Assembly: GCA_963580285.1 (NCBI GenBank)
Contig: OY757020.1
Span: forward strand, 104,597,497-104,661,496
DNA from: Lucinisca nassula
Taxonomy: Eukaryota; Mollusca; Bivalvia; Lucinida; Lucinidae
Direction: 5' to 3'
Length of the DNA stretch: 64,000 nt
The notes under the pieces are model-generated. The model was given only the letters and a program-made list of their open reading frames with translations, searched no databases and was not told the DNA's origin. Made by a program: the position numbers and the translations under genes. Below, piece after piece: positions 43,781 through 55,400 of this stretch. How positions within the stretch are numbered: position 1 is the first letter of the stretch; each line of letters begins with the position of its first letter.

Positions 43781-43963
43781 TGGGCAATCCAGGCTCGAAC
43801 AAAGTTTTTTATTGTTGTCAAACAATTTAGTCCTGGGGCCCTAACTTTTTGGCTGGGCCCCTATGTTTTAAATTTTAAGGGCCAAGTTGGCCCCTGTGAG
43901 AAAAATGTTAGTCCTTATCCCCTGATACGGGTGAAATTCCAAAAGAATGGCATCTAGCAAACA

Positions 43964-44432
43964 TTTGTCCACTCTTTAAAAAGGGGGATAGGGCGCTTGC
44001 TTGAAATTATCGCCCTGTGTCCCTGACATGCGTTCCATGTGAGTTGCTTGAACATATTGTTTGCTCAAATATCATTGCCCACTTGGATGAGCATAAACTC
44101 TTTTCAGATAGGCAACATGCATTTAGAAAAAGGCATAGTTGTGAAGCCCAATTGAGCACTGTTATTGAGAACTATCCCTCAATGGAATAGTCTCCCCTCC
44201 TCTGTGGTGAATGCAAAGACTGCAGAGGAGTACAAAGCCCGCACGGTGTAAGATTGAGACTCAGAGGTATGCGTTTTAGGATACCTCTGTTATGCAGATT
44301 ATAAATAATTAAGTACTTATCCAGTGATTCCTTTTTTTACCTAAATTCTAAATTTAGCCACCCAATCAACTCAGGTAATGGCCAAATATGACCGACTCAG
44401 TATGAGAAGATAGATAGATAGATTGGACAAAA
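43964..44432 (+). pseudogene. CR1/L2-like RT fragment with internal deletion
   Basis: Plus-strand frame: LFKKGDRALA, stop, NYRPVSLTCVPCELLEHIVC, HKLFSDRQHAFRKRHSCEAQ. It then jumps to the C terminus (TIPQWNSLPSSVVNAKTAEE), skipping the catalytic core. A short 3' UTR ends in GATAGATAGATAGATTGG. Confidence 0.65.
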
Positions 44433-44690
44433 ATTTGGACAAGGACAGTGCCAGGACGGTCCTTTGTTGGACCCCAGACAAGTCTGTGGCCCACTCAGAA
44501 GTTTCACCATTAACAACGACCCGTTGTCTTCTAAAACAAAGAAAGGAATCTATCCATTTGAGAGTCCTCCCACCAATGCCATAACCAAATAGTTTGCTTC
44601 TAAGAAGTTCATGAGGGGTGTGTCAAAAGCCTTCTCGAAGTCCAGAATAAATGTGTCCAACTGTCCTCCTTTGATATTCTGGGATGAAAT
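44433..44690 (-). pseudogene. CR1/L2-like RT fragment, inverted
   Basis: The minus strand reads GGQLDTFILDFEKAFDTP (motif A), GYGIGGRTLKWIDSFLCF, QRVVVNGETSE and a damaged motif B (LSGVQQRTVLA). These are parts missing from the neighbouring plus-strand fragment. The same subfamily as 576-679. Confidence 0.65.
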
Positions 44691-45880
44691 AAATACACAC
44701 AAGCAATATCGTTTGTGATTACAAACTTCCCGTAATATACTTACATTGCAACAAAGCATTAAAACATGGCGGATGAAAAGTAGTGCGTAGCGTGTCTGGA
44801 ATATCACGTGACATAACTTGTCTGGCAATGACGTCATTCTACAGATACTAGAATAAAAACGCATCGCTTGCAAGTAATAAAAGTGTTGTCTACCTATCAC
44901 TTAATTGATATTTACAACCTAGAAGCAATACAAACTACCGACAAAACATAAGAAAATTAATAACCATTCAATGAAAGGGACATATTTCTTTCCTATTAAA
45001 TATTCACAAATTAATACGCACAAACAGACCCGTTACCCCGTCGACAATAATTGAGACCCCACTAAAACCAGTGTAGATATCAAAATTATAAACGCATGAT
45101 CGGGTTTATAGTGCAATAAAATATTCACGAGACACCAATATAAATATATCAACACCCATTTGTATCTAACAATTTTTCTGTGTCATTCATTAAAGAAAAC
45201 CGACAAACGAAACGTATATCCCCTTATGACCTATCTGCAACAACCAAAATGTAGGTCACGATCCGATCGACATATTTGAAAAAAAGAAGACAATTATGAT
45301 GACACTTACCTCATTCAATCACACTTGCAGATAACCAAAATGCACATTATTCAAGTTTTCCGACACATCTGATCCTCTTCTGCTAATTGTCCACCGCTAA
45401 GCATATGTAGTTAGACTCCATACAAATAAAACATGGCGGATACGGAGGCACACGAAAAATGAAAAGGGGCTCATTAAGGGCATAGAATTAAAAAAAAAAT
45501 AGTTCAAAGTTTAACAAATAACGTTAACTTTATTACATTTATATAATGAAAATTCACTTTATATCACCCACACCAACAATTGTTAGCCTCTAATATACAA
45601 TTAAAATTAACACAAAAGACCTCTGGACGACAAAGTGTATCATCGCAACCTTCAGATCCCCCTTTATAAAAGGTCAAAGAGTCAAAGGTCATCCACAATG
45701 TCAGTTTCGATTCCAGTAATGGCAAATTAATAGTTATAAAAACAATTAATATAAAATGAAATGTTAGATAAATAACTATTCAATGAATATCAATTTATTC
45801 AATTAATCACGCCATCATTGACAAACATATTACACAGTTATTCAATTTCAATTTCAGCTACGTTATTGCTCTCTGTGCTG
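44691..45880. other. AT-rich DNA without recognised genes
   Basis: AAACATGGCGGAT occurs at 44764 and 45431 in the same orientation. No coding region or clear repeat otherwise. Confidence 0.4.
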
Positions 45881-45884
45881 TGGG

Positions 45885-46325
45885 AAACCAACGGCGGTAC
45901 AGGAAGAAGAGGGACAATGATCCCGAAAGACGGGCGAAGTTTCTGAAATAACAGAAAGAACGCTATCAGCGCGACAAAGAACTGGGTAGGAGAAACTTGT
46001 TGCCGATTTCACAGGAAGAGAAAAGAGACAAAAACGAAGATACTGGCGAGAGAAACAGAGGCTTTCCAGACAAAAATTGAAAGCTGTGAAAATGACACCT
46101 CCTCAAACGCCTGAAAATAATATACCAGTAGCTCCAGGACCCTCTAGACAGTTAACACAAGCTAAACGGAAGAAAATGAGAGAAACTTCAAAGCTGTACA
46201 GGGAGAGGAATGTGCTGCTTTTGAAATTAAAAGCATCTGAACGAAAAGCCGAAATGTATCAACGATGGGAACGAATTTAAGGCTCACAGAAACCGGATAA
46301 TCCTGAAACACCAAGAACCAAATGC
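45885..46325 (+). pseudogene. Unknown basic, coiled-coil-like protein remnant
   Basis: After frame corrections the translation is dense in Arg, Lys and Glu (RRYRKKRDNDPERRAKF, KKERYQRDKELGRR, REKQRLSRQKLKAVK), followed by TPPQTPENNIPVAPGPSRQL and KRKKMRETSKLYRERN. The part 46077-46280 is open. A stop at 45948 and frame changes show decay. It resembles basic N-terminal regions of uncharacterised element-borne proteins in aquatic animals; I cannot name it. A TTTCAATTTCAG just upstream could be a splice acceptor. Confidence 0.4.
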
Positions 46326-46339
46326 CAAGAGGTGCAGAT

Positions 46340-46593
46340 GTTGTTCGCATTTAAGCACTGCGTCTACCGTTACTTCATCTGTAAACGGTAGACGCTTCTC
46401 TGTAGTTAACATGTCTGATTTGACATGACAGTCTACAGATTTAATTTATCTAATTACTTGACGTGCTGCAAACTGTAATATGCAGTACGTCGGTCGAACT
46501 AACCGCATGCTTAAAACTAGATTGAACGAGCATTATCGTAGAATGAGTAAGCCTAAGAAAACTGACACTTTCTTGTACCGTCACTTTCGACGT
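46340..46593 (+). pseudogene. GIY-YIG endonuclease remnant of Penelope type
   Basis: One frame reads VNGRRFSVVNMSDLT, stop, QSTDLIYLIT, stop, RAANCNMQYVGRTNRMLKTR, LNEHYRRMSKPKKTDTFLYR. IYLIT...C..QYVGRT..LKTRLNEH is the GIY-YIG signature found at the C terminus of Penelope-like retroelements. Both stops are TGA, at positions where relatives usually have Cys. It is cut by copy D at 46594. Confidence 0.6.
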
Positions 46594-46699
46594 CCCCCAG
46601 GTATTAGACTTCCTGCCTTGCCGTGGCCCTGGGGGCTCAATTCTCACTGGGCACATTGCTGCTGTGGCCTCGTGCCCACTGGGAAGAGCTAAAGGAAGT
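46594..46699 (+). ncRNA. Putative HDV-like ribozyme, copy D
   Basis: P1, P2, P3 and the GCTAA joiner are as in copy B. The P4 loop is one base shorter, and one P4 position is T, giving a G-U pair. Confidence 0.58.
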
Positions 46700-47134
46700 A
46701 CCACCCGTTTGCCGTGGGTGGCGTCCCGTAAGCCGGATGAAGGGATCCTGGAGGCTGAGGGTTTTCGGAGTTCAGTGCTTCGGGTACCCAACACACCTCT
46801 TTGGCCTGGATTTCGGTAAGACGGGTGGTCGTGCGGTCCGGCACGGTCAATCGGCTGGTCGCGCCAAGCCCTAGAAATAACCTTTTACTTTCTCTTCCTT
46901 GTCTTTTGTATCAACCTGAATACACACCGTTTGCTCATAAAGTCTTTTCATAATCTTTCCATTTCTAGAAGGCGGCGGCTTAACGGACCAATCGTGCAGC
47001 TTCTTGCTCGTACGAGTATATCTTCTGTGTATCTCTAACACTTGAGGTAGGAAATCCACTCAATAAAAGTGTTCCCTTGTAGGGCTCCACGGTGGGCGGA
47101 GAGCACAGAGGACGAATTTGTTACTCTTTTCATC

Positions 47135-48467
47135 ATGGTGAAAGATAAAAAGAGAAAGAAATCGACCCAATGCGACACATCAGATGATGATATATCGGAC
47201 AAGGATGACAACACAACAACAACAACAACAACAACAAATGACACGTCTCAACATTTCCCGCGCTTCTTGCTAATTGTAAATGTACAGAAGAAAATCGAAA
47301 CATAACCTCTTTATCTCCCTTCGTCATTCAAAAAGTCATTTTAGGAATTGCTGGTGAACCGAAAAACATTAAAAAACTTTTTAGGTCAAATCAACTACTC
47401 CTTGAGGTGAACAAAAGATCGCACGCCGAGAATCTCCTTAGGACTACTGAATTCCATAACATGAAAGTGAGAGTAGTACCTCATGCCTCACTGAACTCCT
47501 CAAAGGGGGTAATTCGTTGCCCAGATTTGAGGAATTCAAGTGAGGAGGAGATTCTCGAAGGCACAAGATCACAAGGAGTAACAGCTGTCAAAAGATTTAA
47601 GATTAAACGAAACGGACAATTAAAAGACACGAACACATTTGTATTAACATTTAACAAACCAGCATTGCCAGAAACCATCAAAGTGGCATACTTTAGAGTA
47701 AGCGTAGACATCTACATACCAAATCCGTTACGCTGCCACAATTGCCAGAAATATGGGCACCACGAAAACAGGTGTACAAAAGACCCCATCTGTGCAAATT
47801 GTGGTCAGCCAGCAAATCACACGGAGCAAACGTGCAAAAACGAGCCTCGTTGTGTAAACTGTGGAGAAAAACACTCCGCTTACTCTAAAGAATGCCACGT
47901 TTGGCACAAAGAAAAAGAAATTTTGACAATTAAATACAAACGAAACATCTCCTTCCCAGAAGCGCGGAAAATCGTTGAGTCGACTACCCCAATTCCCGGA
48001 GTCAGCTATGCCAGCATCACACAGGCACCAGTAAAAAAGGTACCTGTTGAGGATGCTGTCACTCAAACAGATCCGATTCCAGGCCTAGCACCTTTAGAAA
48101 AATTGAAATCGAAAAAGAAAACTGAAGAGCAACCAATCAATCCTAAAAGCCAAACACAAACACAACCACCACAGCAAATTAAAGACAACAAAACAGAGAA
48201 ATTTTTGAAAAACACTACTTTGGCAATGATAAAAAATGATTTAAAAAACAGCAACAAAAACAACAAACATCCCAAAAACAAACAGACAGACAACGCAAAA
48301 TGGAAAGAGACCATATAAAATATCAGAACAGATTCGGATCTTTGAGTGACAGTGATATGGAGTTCACTGAAACTCCATCACCACGAAGTGGCCATAACAG
48401 ATCGAGGTCAACAACATCACGAGGTGGTAATAACAGATCAATATCACCAATTGCAGCTCCAACATAA
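47135..48467 (+). pseudogene. Family N ORF1 of copy D, frameshifted
   Basis: It begins MVKDKKRKKSTQCDTSDDD, then a Thr-rich run. A one-base indel near 47275 ends the first frame; 47306-48318 carries the globular region and the knuckles CHNCQKYGHHENRC, CANCGQPANHTEQTC and CVNCGEKH. A second indel near 48245 sends the tail (FGSLSDSDMEFTETPSP) into another frame to 48467. The N-terminal two thirds match copy F; the tail matches A/B. Confidence 0.85.
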
Positions 48468-48495
48468 TTTCTAGCCTTATATAACTCTCCATAAA

Positions 48496-50435
48496 ATGGA
48501 TTTAAAACACAAAATAATACAATGGAATTGTCGAGGTTTTAAATCAAATTATAATGAACTCTTATTACTTATTTCGTTATTAAACCCATCGGTTTTTTGT
48601 TTGCAAGAAACCTTTTTAAAAACGGATGACAACACTGATATTAGAGGTTTCAAAACATATATCAGTGTCTACCTGATGGTTACAGACCATCTGGTGGCAG
48701 TTCAATTTTTGTTAAATCGTGTTTACCACAAAGGGAGATCAAAATAAAAACAGACCTACAAGCTGTGGCAGTATCGGTTTCTCTGGATAAAGAAACTACA
48801 ATTTGCTCTCTATATGTCCCACCCTCATTTTCTTTAAAGTCCGAACATCTTGATTCATTGCTGGATCAACTTCCGTCGCCATATCTGTTAGTTGGCGACT
48901 TTAATGGTCACAACATTCTATGGGGTTGTAAAGATAACAACAACAGAGGACTACTTATTGAAGATTTTATTGCAGGGAATGATCTTTGCTTGATGAATGA
49001 TAAATCTTATACTTATCTTCACCCTGCGACAGGTCATTTGTCTTCTTTGGATCTCTCTTTGTGTCACCCATCTCTCTTCTTAGACTATGACAGGTCTGTT
49101 CATGATGATCAGTGCGGAAGTGATCACTTCCCTGTTATAATTGAGAGCGTAAACGAACCAGATGAAGACTGTAACCAGAAATGGAAAATGAATAAAGCCG
49201 ACTGGGAATTATTCCAGACTATGTGTGAAGAAGAGTTATCAGTTGATCACTTAAATGAATCATCTGACATTGTTTCTGATTTCACAAATACACTTATTAA
49301 TATATCAGAACAATGCATTCCAAAGACCTCCACAAATACTAAGAAAAGCAAACCTTGGTTTAATAATGACTGTAAAGAAGCTATTCAAAAGCGCAAACAG
49401 GCTCTAAATAAGTTCTGCAAATGTCCCACTTCAGAAAAGCTAAACGACGTTAAACTATTTAGAGCTAAAGCTCGGCGAACAATCCGAGCTTCCAAACGAA
49501 AGTCATGGAGAGAATATGTCTCCAAATTGAACTATAAAACCCCCATTAAAAAGGTTTGGGATATGGTCCGAAAAATTTCAGGAAAAACAAAGTCTTCTAG
49601 TTTTACCCATTTAAATACTGAATTTGACACAATAGCTTCAACAAAAAAAAGATATTTCAGATACTCTTGGGCACACATTCTTGAGAAATTCATCATCGCG
49701 TAATTATTCTGACACTTTTAGAAATTTCAAAAAGGACCAAGAGAAAAGAAATCTAAACTTTAAATCCCTTAATCTCGAAGAATACAACAAACCTTTTAAC
49801 TTATCCGAACTCGTTGAAGCCATTGAAAAATCACATGATACGGCAACCGGCCCCGATGAAATTCATTATCAGATGCTTAAGCATCTGCCAAAAAGTTCTC
49901 TTACAACACTTTTAGATATCTTTAATAATATTTGGGAAACGGGGGTCTGTCCTGAGAGCTGGCGTGTAGCTACAGTTGTACCAATTCCGAAACCAGGGAA
50001 AGATCATGCAGAACCTACAAATTATCGTCCGATAGCTTTGACAAGTTGTTTGTGTAAAACATTGGAGAGAATGATAAACAAGAGATTAGTCTGGTACTTA
50101 GAGTCCAACAACCTCATTTCAGAATATCAATCGGGCTTTCGTTCGGAACGTAGTACCAATGACAATTTAATAAGACTAGAAACATTTATACGAGATGCTT
50201 TTATTAACAAAGAACACGTAGTAGCTGTCTTTTTCGACTTGGAGAAAGCATATGATACAACATGGCGTTATGGAATATTGAAAGATCTACATAACATTGG
50301 CTTAAGAGGAAAACTTCCCAGTTTTATTGAAAGCTTTTTAGGGGAGCGCATGTTTCAGGTGCGTGTGGGGTCTACCGTGTCAGATTACTATGATCAAGAA
50401 CAGGGTGTCCCACAGGGTAGTATTCTTTCAACTAC
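48496..50435 (+). pseudogene. Family N ORF2 of copy D, truncated and frameshifted
   Basis: It opens with MDLKHKIIQWNCRG. Frame breaks occur near 48650-48670 and at 49643-49650, where the A run has eight instead of seven residues. The RT is open from 49681 to SILSTT. The catalytic YVDD, RNase H and C terminus are absent because the copy ends at E. Confidence 0.9.
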
Positions 50436-50541
50436 CCCCAGGTATTAGACTTCCTGCCTTGCCGTGGCCCTGGGGGCTCAATTCCCACTGGGCACGTTGC
50501 TGCTGTGGTCAATGTGCCCACTGGGAAGAGCTAAAGGAAGT
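50435..50541 (+). ncRNA. Putative HDV-like ribozyme, copy E
   Basis: Sequence and pairing identical to copy B. Confidence 0.6.
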
Positions 50542-50984
50542 ACCACCCGTTTGCCGTGGGTGGCGTCCTGTAAACCGGAAGAAGGGATCCTGGAGGTTGA
50601 GGGTTACCTGAGGTGGCGGTGCTTCAGGTGCCCAACACGCCTCTTTGGCCTGGCTTTTCGGTGTAGACGGGTGGCCGTGCGGTCCGGCACGGTCAATCGG
50701 CTGGTCACGCCGAGCCCTAGAGATACCGCTTTGCTTTCTCTTCAACTCTTTTTGTATCTTTCCTGATACCAACCATATGCCCATTTACCTTACCCTTTTC
50801 TGTCTTTTTATCTCTAGAAGGCGGTGGCTTAACGGATCAATCGTGTAGGCATTTTGTTTATACGAGTATATCTCACGTGTATCTCTAACATCTGCGAGTT
50901 GGATAACCACTCCAGTATGGTGTTCCCTTGTAGGGCTCCACGGAGGGCGGAGAGCACTTGGGACGAAACTAGAATTTTTTTCTT

Positions 50985-52381
50985 ATGGCTCCTGGAAAAA
51001 AACATAACCGCAAATCACCTAACCGCAAATCACCTAACCACAACGCACCTAAACGTAAAAAAACAAGAAGATTCATCCGAATCGGATGAACACAGTCAAC
51101 AATCCAGTCAGCAGTCAAGTCAACAATCTAGTCAGCAGTCTGCTGAACCAAATTTTGACAATGTTCCGCGTTTCTTGGTCGTTACGTCACTTGACGATAC
51201 ACGAACTGTATCTAGCCTTTCCCCCTTCGTCATCGAGAAAAGTATTCTCTCCATTGCCGGACACCCTAAGAGTATAAAACAACTCAAATCGGGTGATCTT
51301 CTCTTGGAAGTCGAGAAAAAACAGCAAGTGGTAAGCCTGCTAAACACCAACAAACTCTTTGATCTAAAAGTTAAAGTCGCTTTACATAACACGCTCAATT
51401 CATCTGAGGGAGTGATTCGCAGTCCAGAACTGCGTCCTTGCTCAGATGAAGAGATAGTCGATAACCTTAAGGATCAGGGAGTTGTTGGTGTTCGTAACAT
51501 TCAAGTTCGTAGAAATGGTGTACTAAAACCAACAGCAACTTATGTGTTGACTTTTAATACACCAATTCTACCCAAGAAAATCAAAGTAGCATATCTTTCC
51601 ATTAACGTAGAGGTATACATCCCAAACCCTCTTAGATGTTACTCTTGTCAGGCTTTTGGCCATCACGAAAGCAGATGTCAGAGAAAAAAACTCTGTCCTA
51701 ATTGTGGTGAAGAAAAGCATGTTGATAATCACCTCAACTGCAAAAATGAACCCAAATGCGTAAATTGTGATGGCAAACATGCTGTTTTCTCCCGAGACTG
51801 TCCGGCGTGGAAAAAAAGAAAAAGAAATACTTACCGTCAAATACCAAAGGGGGATAACATTCCCAGAAGCGCGGAAGATTGTCGAAGAGCGATACATAAC
51901 ACCAACCACCAGTTTCGCCAGCATCACAAAGGGTGCTAGTGTAAAATGTACCAGCTCCGCAACACAGACTGCTGAATCATACATTGCTGAACTGAAAAAG
52001 TCTGGTGCATGGAGTAAATCCACTCCAGCACCACAAAGTTCAACCAATTTATCAAAAGGCGCAATCCAGGTTGCTTCGGATCGGTCGACAGCGACCGTAC
52101 CGAAGCCAGCGCCGAATGTAAAAGAGAAACCCGACCCAGGTCGAACTAATAAGGGGTCGCAAGATCCGATAAAAAAACATCAATTGTCTCAAAGACAAAC
52201 AGACAGACAACGTAAAATGGAAAGAGACAATATAAAATTTCAGAACAGATTCGGATCTTTGAGTGACAGTGATATGGAGTTGACTGAAACTCCATCATCA
52301 CCAAGTGGCAATAACAGATCGAGGTCTGCCACACCACGAGCTGGTGGTAGCAGATCTATATCACCAATTGCACCTCCATAA
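50985..52381 (+). pseudogene. Family N ORF1 of copy E, two frameshifts
   Basis: It starts MAPGKKHNR at the position homologous to copy B. An extra A in the run after CCTAAACGT (~51060) and another in TGGAAAAAAAGAAAAAG (~51815) break the frame into three parts. Apart from these it is a close relative of copy B with the same three zinc knuckles. Both lesions are in A homopolymers. Confidence 0.9.
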
Positions 52382-52413
52382 TAGTTTCTAGTCTTTAAAT
52401 ATCTCTCCTTAAA

Positions 52414-55400
52414 ATGGATTTAAAACACAAAATAATACAATGGAATTGTCGAGGTCTTAAATCAAATTATAATGAACTCTTATTACTTATTTCGCTACTA
52501 ACCCCATCGGTGTTTTGTTTGCAAGAAACTTTTTTAAAAACTGATGACAACATAGATGTCAGGGGTTTCAATACATACAACTATATCTATTCTGATGGTA
52601 ACAAACCATCTGGTGGCAGCTCAATTTTTGTTAAATCATGTTTACCACAAAGAGAGATCAAATTAAAAACCGACCTTCAAGCTGTAGCAGTATCGGTTTC
52701 TCTGGATAAAGAAACTACAGTTTGCTCTCTATATATCCCACCCTCATTTTCTTTAAAGCCCGAACATCTTGACTCATTGCTGAGTCAACTTCCATCGCCA
52801 TATCTTTTAGTTGGCGACTTCAATGGTCACAATATTCTATGGGGCTGTAAAGATGTCAATAACAGAGGAGCACTTGTCGAAGATTTTATTGCAAAGAACG
52901 ATCTTTGCTTGATGAATGATAAATCTTATACTTACCTTCACCCTGCGACAGGTCATTTGTCTTCTTTAGATCTCTCTTTGTGTCACCCATCTCTCTTCTT
53001 GGACTATGACTGGTCTGTTCATGATGATCAGTGCGGAAGTGATCACTTTCCTGTTATAATAGAGAGCGTAAACGAACCAGATGAAGACTGTAACCAGAAA
53101 TGGAAAATGAATAAAGCCGACTGGGAATTATTCCATAATTTATGTGAAGAAGAGTTATCAGTTGATCACTTAAATGAATCATCTGACATTGTTTCTGATT
53201 TCACAGATACACTTATTAACATATCAGAACAATGCATTCCAAAGACCTCCACAAATACTAAGAAAAGCAAGCCTTGGTTTAATAATGACTGTAAAGAAGC
53301 TATTAAAAAGCGTAAACAGGCCCTAAATAAGTTCTGCAAAAATCCCACTTCAGAAAAGCTCAACGACGTAAAAGTTTTTAGAGCTAAAGCTCGGCGAACA
53401 ATCCGAGCTTCCAAACGAAAGTCATGGAGAGAATATGTCTCCAAATTGAACTATAAAACCCCCATTAAAAAGGTTTGGGATATGGTACGAAAAATTTCAG
53501 GAAAAACAAAGTCTTCTAGTTTTGCGCATTTAAATACTGAATTTGACGCAATGGCTTCAACAAAAAAAGATATTTCAGATACTCTTGGTCACACATTTTT
53601 GAGAAATTCGTCATCGCGTAATTATTCTGACGCTTTTGGAAATTTCAAAAAGGACCAGGAGAAAAGAAAACTTAACTTCAAATCCCTTAATCACGAAGAA
53701 TACAACACACCATTTAACTTATCCGAACTCGTTGAAGCCATTGAAAAATCACATGATACGGCAACCGGCCCCGATGAAATTCATTGTCGGATGCTTAAGC
53801 ATCTGCCAAAAAGTTCTCTTGCGGCGCTTTTGGATATCTTTAATAATATTTGGGAAACGGGGGTCTGTCCTGAGAGTTGGCGTGTAGCTACAGTTGTACC
53901 TATTCCGAAACCAGGGAAAGATCATGCAGAACCTACAAATTATCGTCCGATAGCTTTGACAAGTTGTTTGTGTAAAACATTGGAGAGAATGATAAACAAG
54001 AGATTAGTCTGGTACTTAGAGTCCAACAACCTCATTTCAGAATATCAATCGGGCTTTCGTTCGGAACGTAGTACCAATGACAATTTAATAAGACTAGAAA
54101 CATTTATACGAGATGCTTTTATTAACAAAGAACACGTAGTGGCTGTCTTTTTCGACTTGGAGAAAGCATATGATACAACATGGCGTTATGGAATATTGAA
54201 AGATCTACATAACATTGGCTTAAGAGGAAAACTTCCCAGTTTTATTGAAAGCTTTTTAGGGGAGCGCATGTTTCAGGTGCGTGTGGGGTCTACCCTGTCA
54301 GATTTCTATGATCAAGAACAGGGTGTCCCACAGGGTAGTATTCTTTCAACTACGCTATTTAACATCAAAATAAACAATATTGTACAATGTTTGGACGACA
54401 AAACTGATTGTTCATTGTATGTTGATGATTTTTGTATATGTTACCGTTCAAAAAATATGAAAACAATTGAACGAAAGTTACAACAAAATTTAAAAAGAAT
54501 AGAAGAATGGACTGATAAAAATGGTTTCAAGTTCTCCAAGTCGAAAACGCAGTGTGTTCATTTTTGTAAACTACGGAAGAAACACGAACATCCTTCCCTG
54601 TTTTTATACGGATCACAAATTCCTGTTGTTGAAGAAGCCAAATTTCTTGGGGTCATATTTGATCAAAAGTTATCTTTTATTCCCCATATTAAATATCTTA
54701 AAGCGAAATGCTTAAAAGCTTTGAATCTTTTGAAAGTTTTAGCTCATACAAGTTGGGGAGCAGATCGGTATACTTTATTACATCTTTACCGGTCTTTAAT
54801 AAGATCTAAATTAGATTATGGGTCTGTTGTTTATGGTTCTGCCAGAAAGTCCTATTTAAAATCCTTGGATACTATCCATCACCAAGGCCTTCGTCTGGCC
54901 ATGGGAGCCTTCCGTACTTCTCCCGTATTAAGCCTTTATGTAGAAGCAGGTGAACCATCTTTAACCTCGCGCAGAGAGAAACTTTCTCTTCAGTATGCTA
55001 TCAGACTTGCTGCAAATCCATCTAACCCGGCATCCAAAATTTCATTTCGACCTCAATTTGTAGATAAGTATGAAACAAAACCCACAGCAATCAAACCTTT
55101 TGGATTACGTATTTTACCACTGCTGGAAAATTCAGGTATCGACCTTAAAAATATTCAAAAACATGAAACCGCCGAAGTTCCATCTTGGTGTATTAAACAA
55201 CCTTCTATTCTGTTCGACTTACATGATGGAAAAAAATCCGAATCAAATCCAATACTTCTCAAACAAAACTTTCAGGTACTGCAGTCACGTTACAATGATT
55301 ACCAGCAAGTCTATACTGATGGTTCCAAAGAAGGAGATAAAGTTGGCTGTGCGTATGTTTCTAAAGATACGCACAAAACCATGCGCCTTCCAGATGGTTC

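Larger units (their letters stand above)
42751..43963 (+). repeat. Perfect tandem duplication, 606 bp period, two copies
   Basis: 42751-43356 and 43357-43962 appear identical, including all small ORFs in every frame. Each copy contains a tRNA-like sequence on the minus strand. Confidence 0.9.
46594..50435 (+). mobile_element. Family N copy D, 3' part missing, joined to copy E
   Basis: It starts CCCCCAGG next to the GIY-YIG remnant. The 5' UTR and most of ORF1 are of the F/G type; the end of ORF1 and ORF2 are of the A/B/E type. It stops inside RT motif B (SILSTT) where copy E begins; its last ~1.85 kb are nowhere downstream. No target-site duplication is found. Confidence 0.9.

Noticed and set aside
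50410..50450. Copy E as a simple nested insertion in D like B in A
   Set aside because: No duplication of D sequence after E; the downstream flank is a host repeat.
51568..52047. 159-codon minus-strand ORF and similar antisense ORFs in every N copy
   Set aside because: Shadow of ORF1 coding on the plus strand; it recurs only because the sense sequence is conserved.
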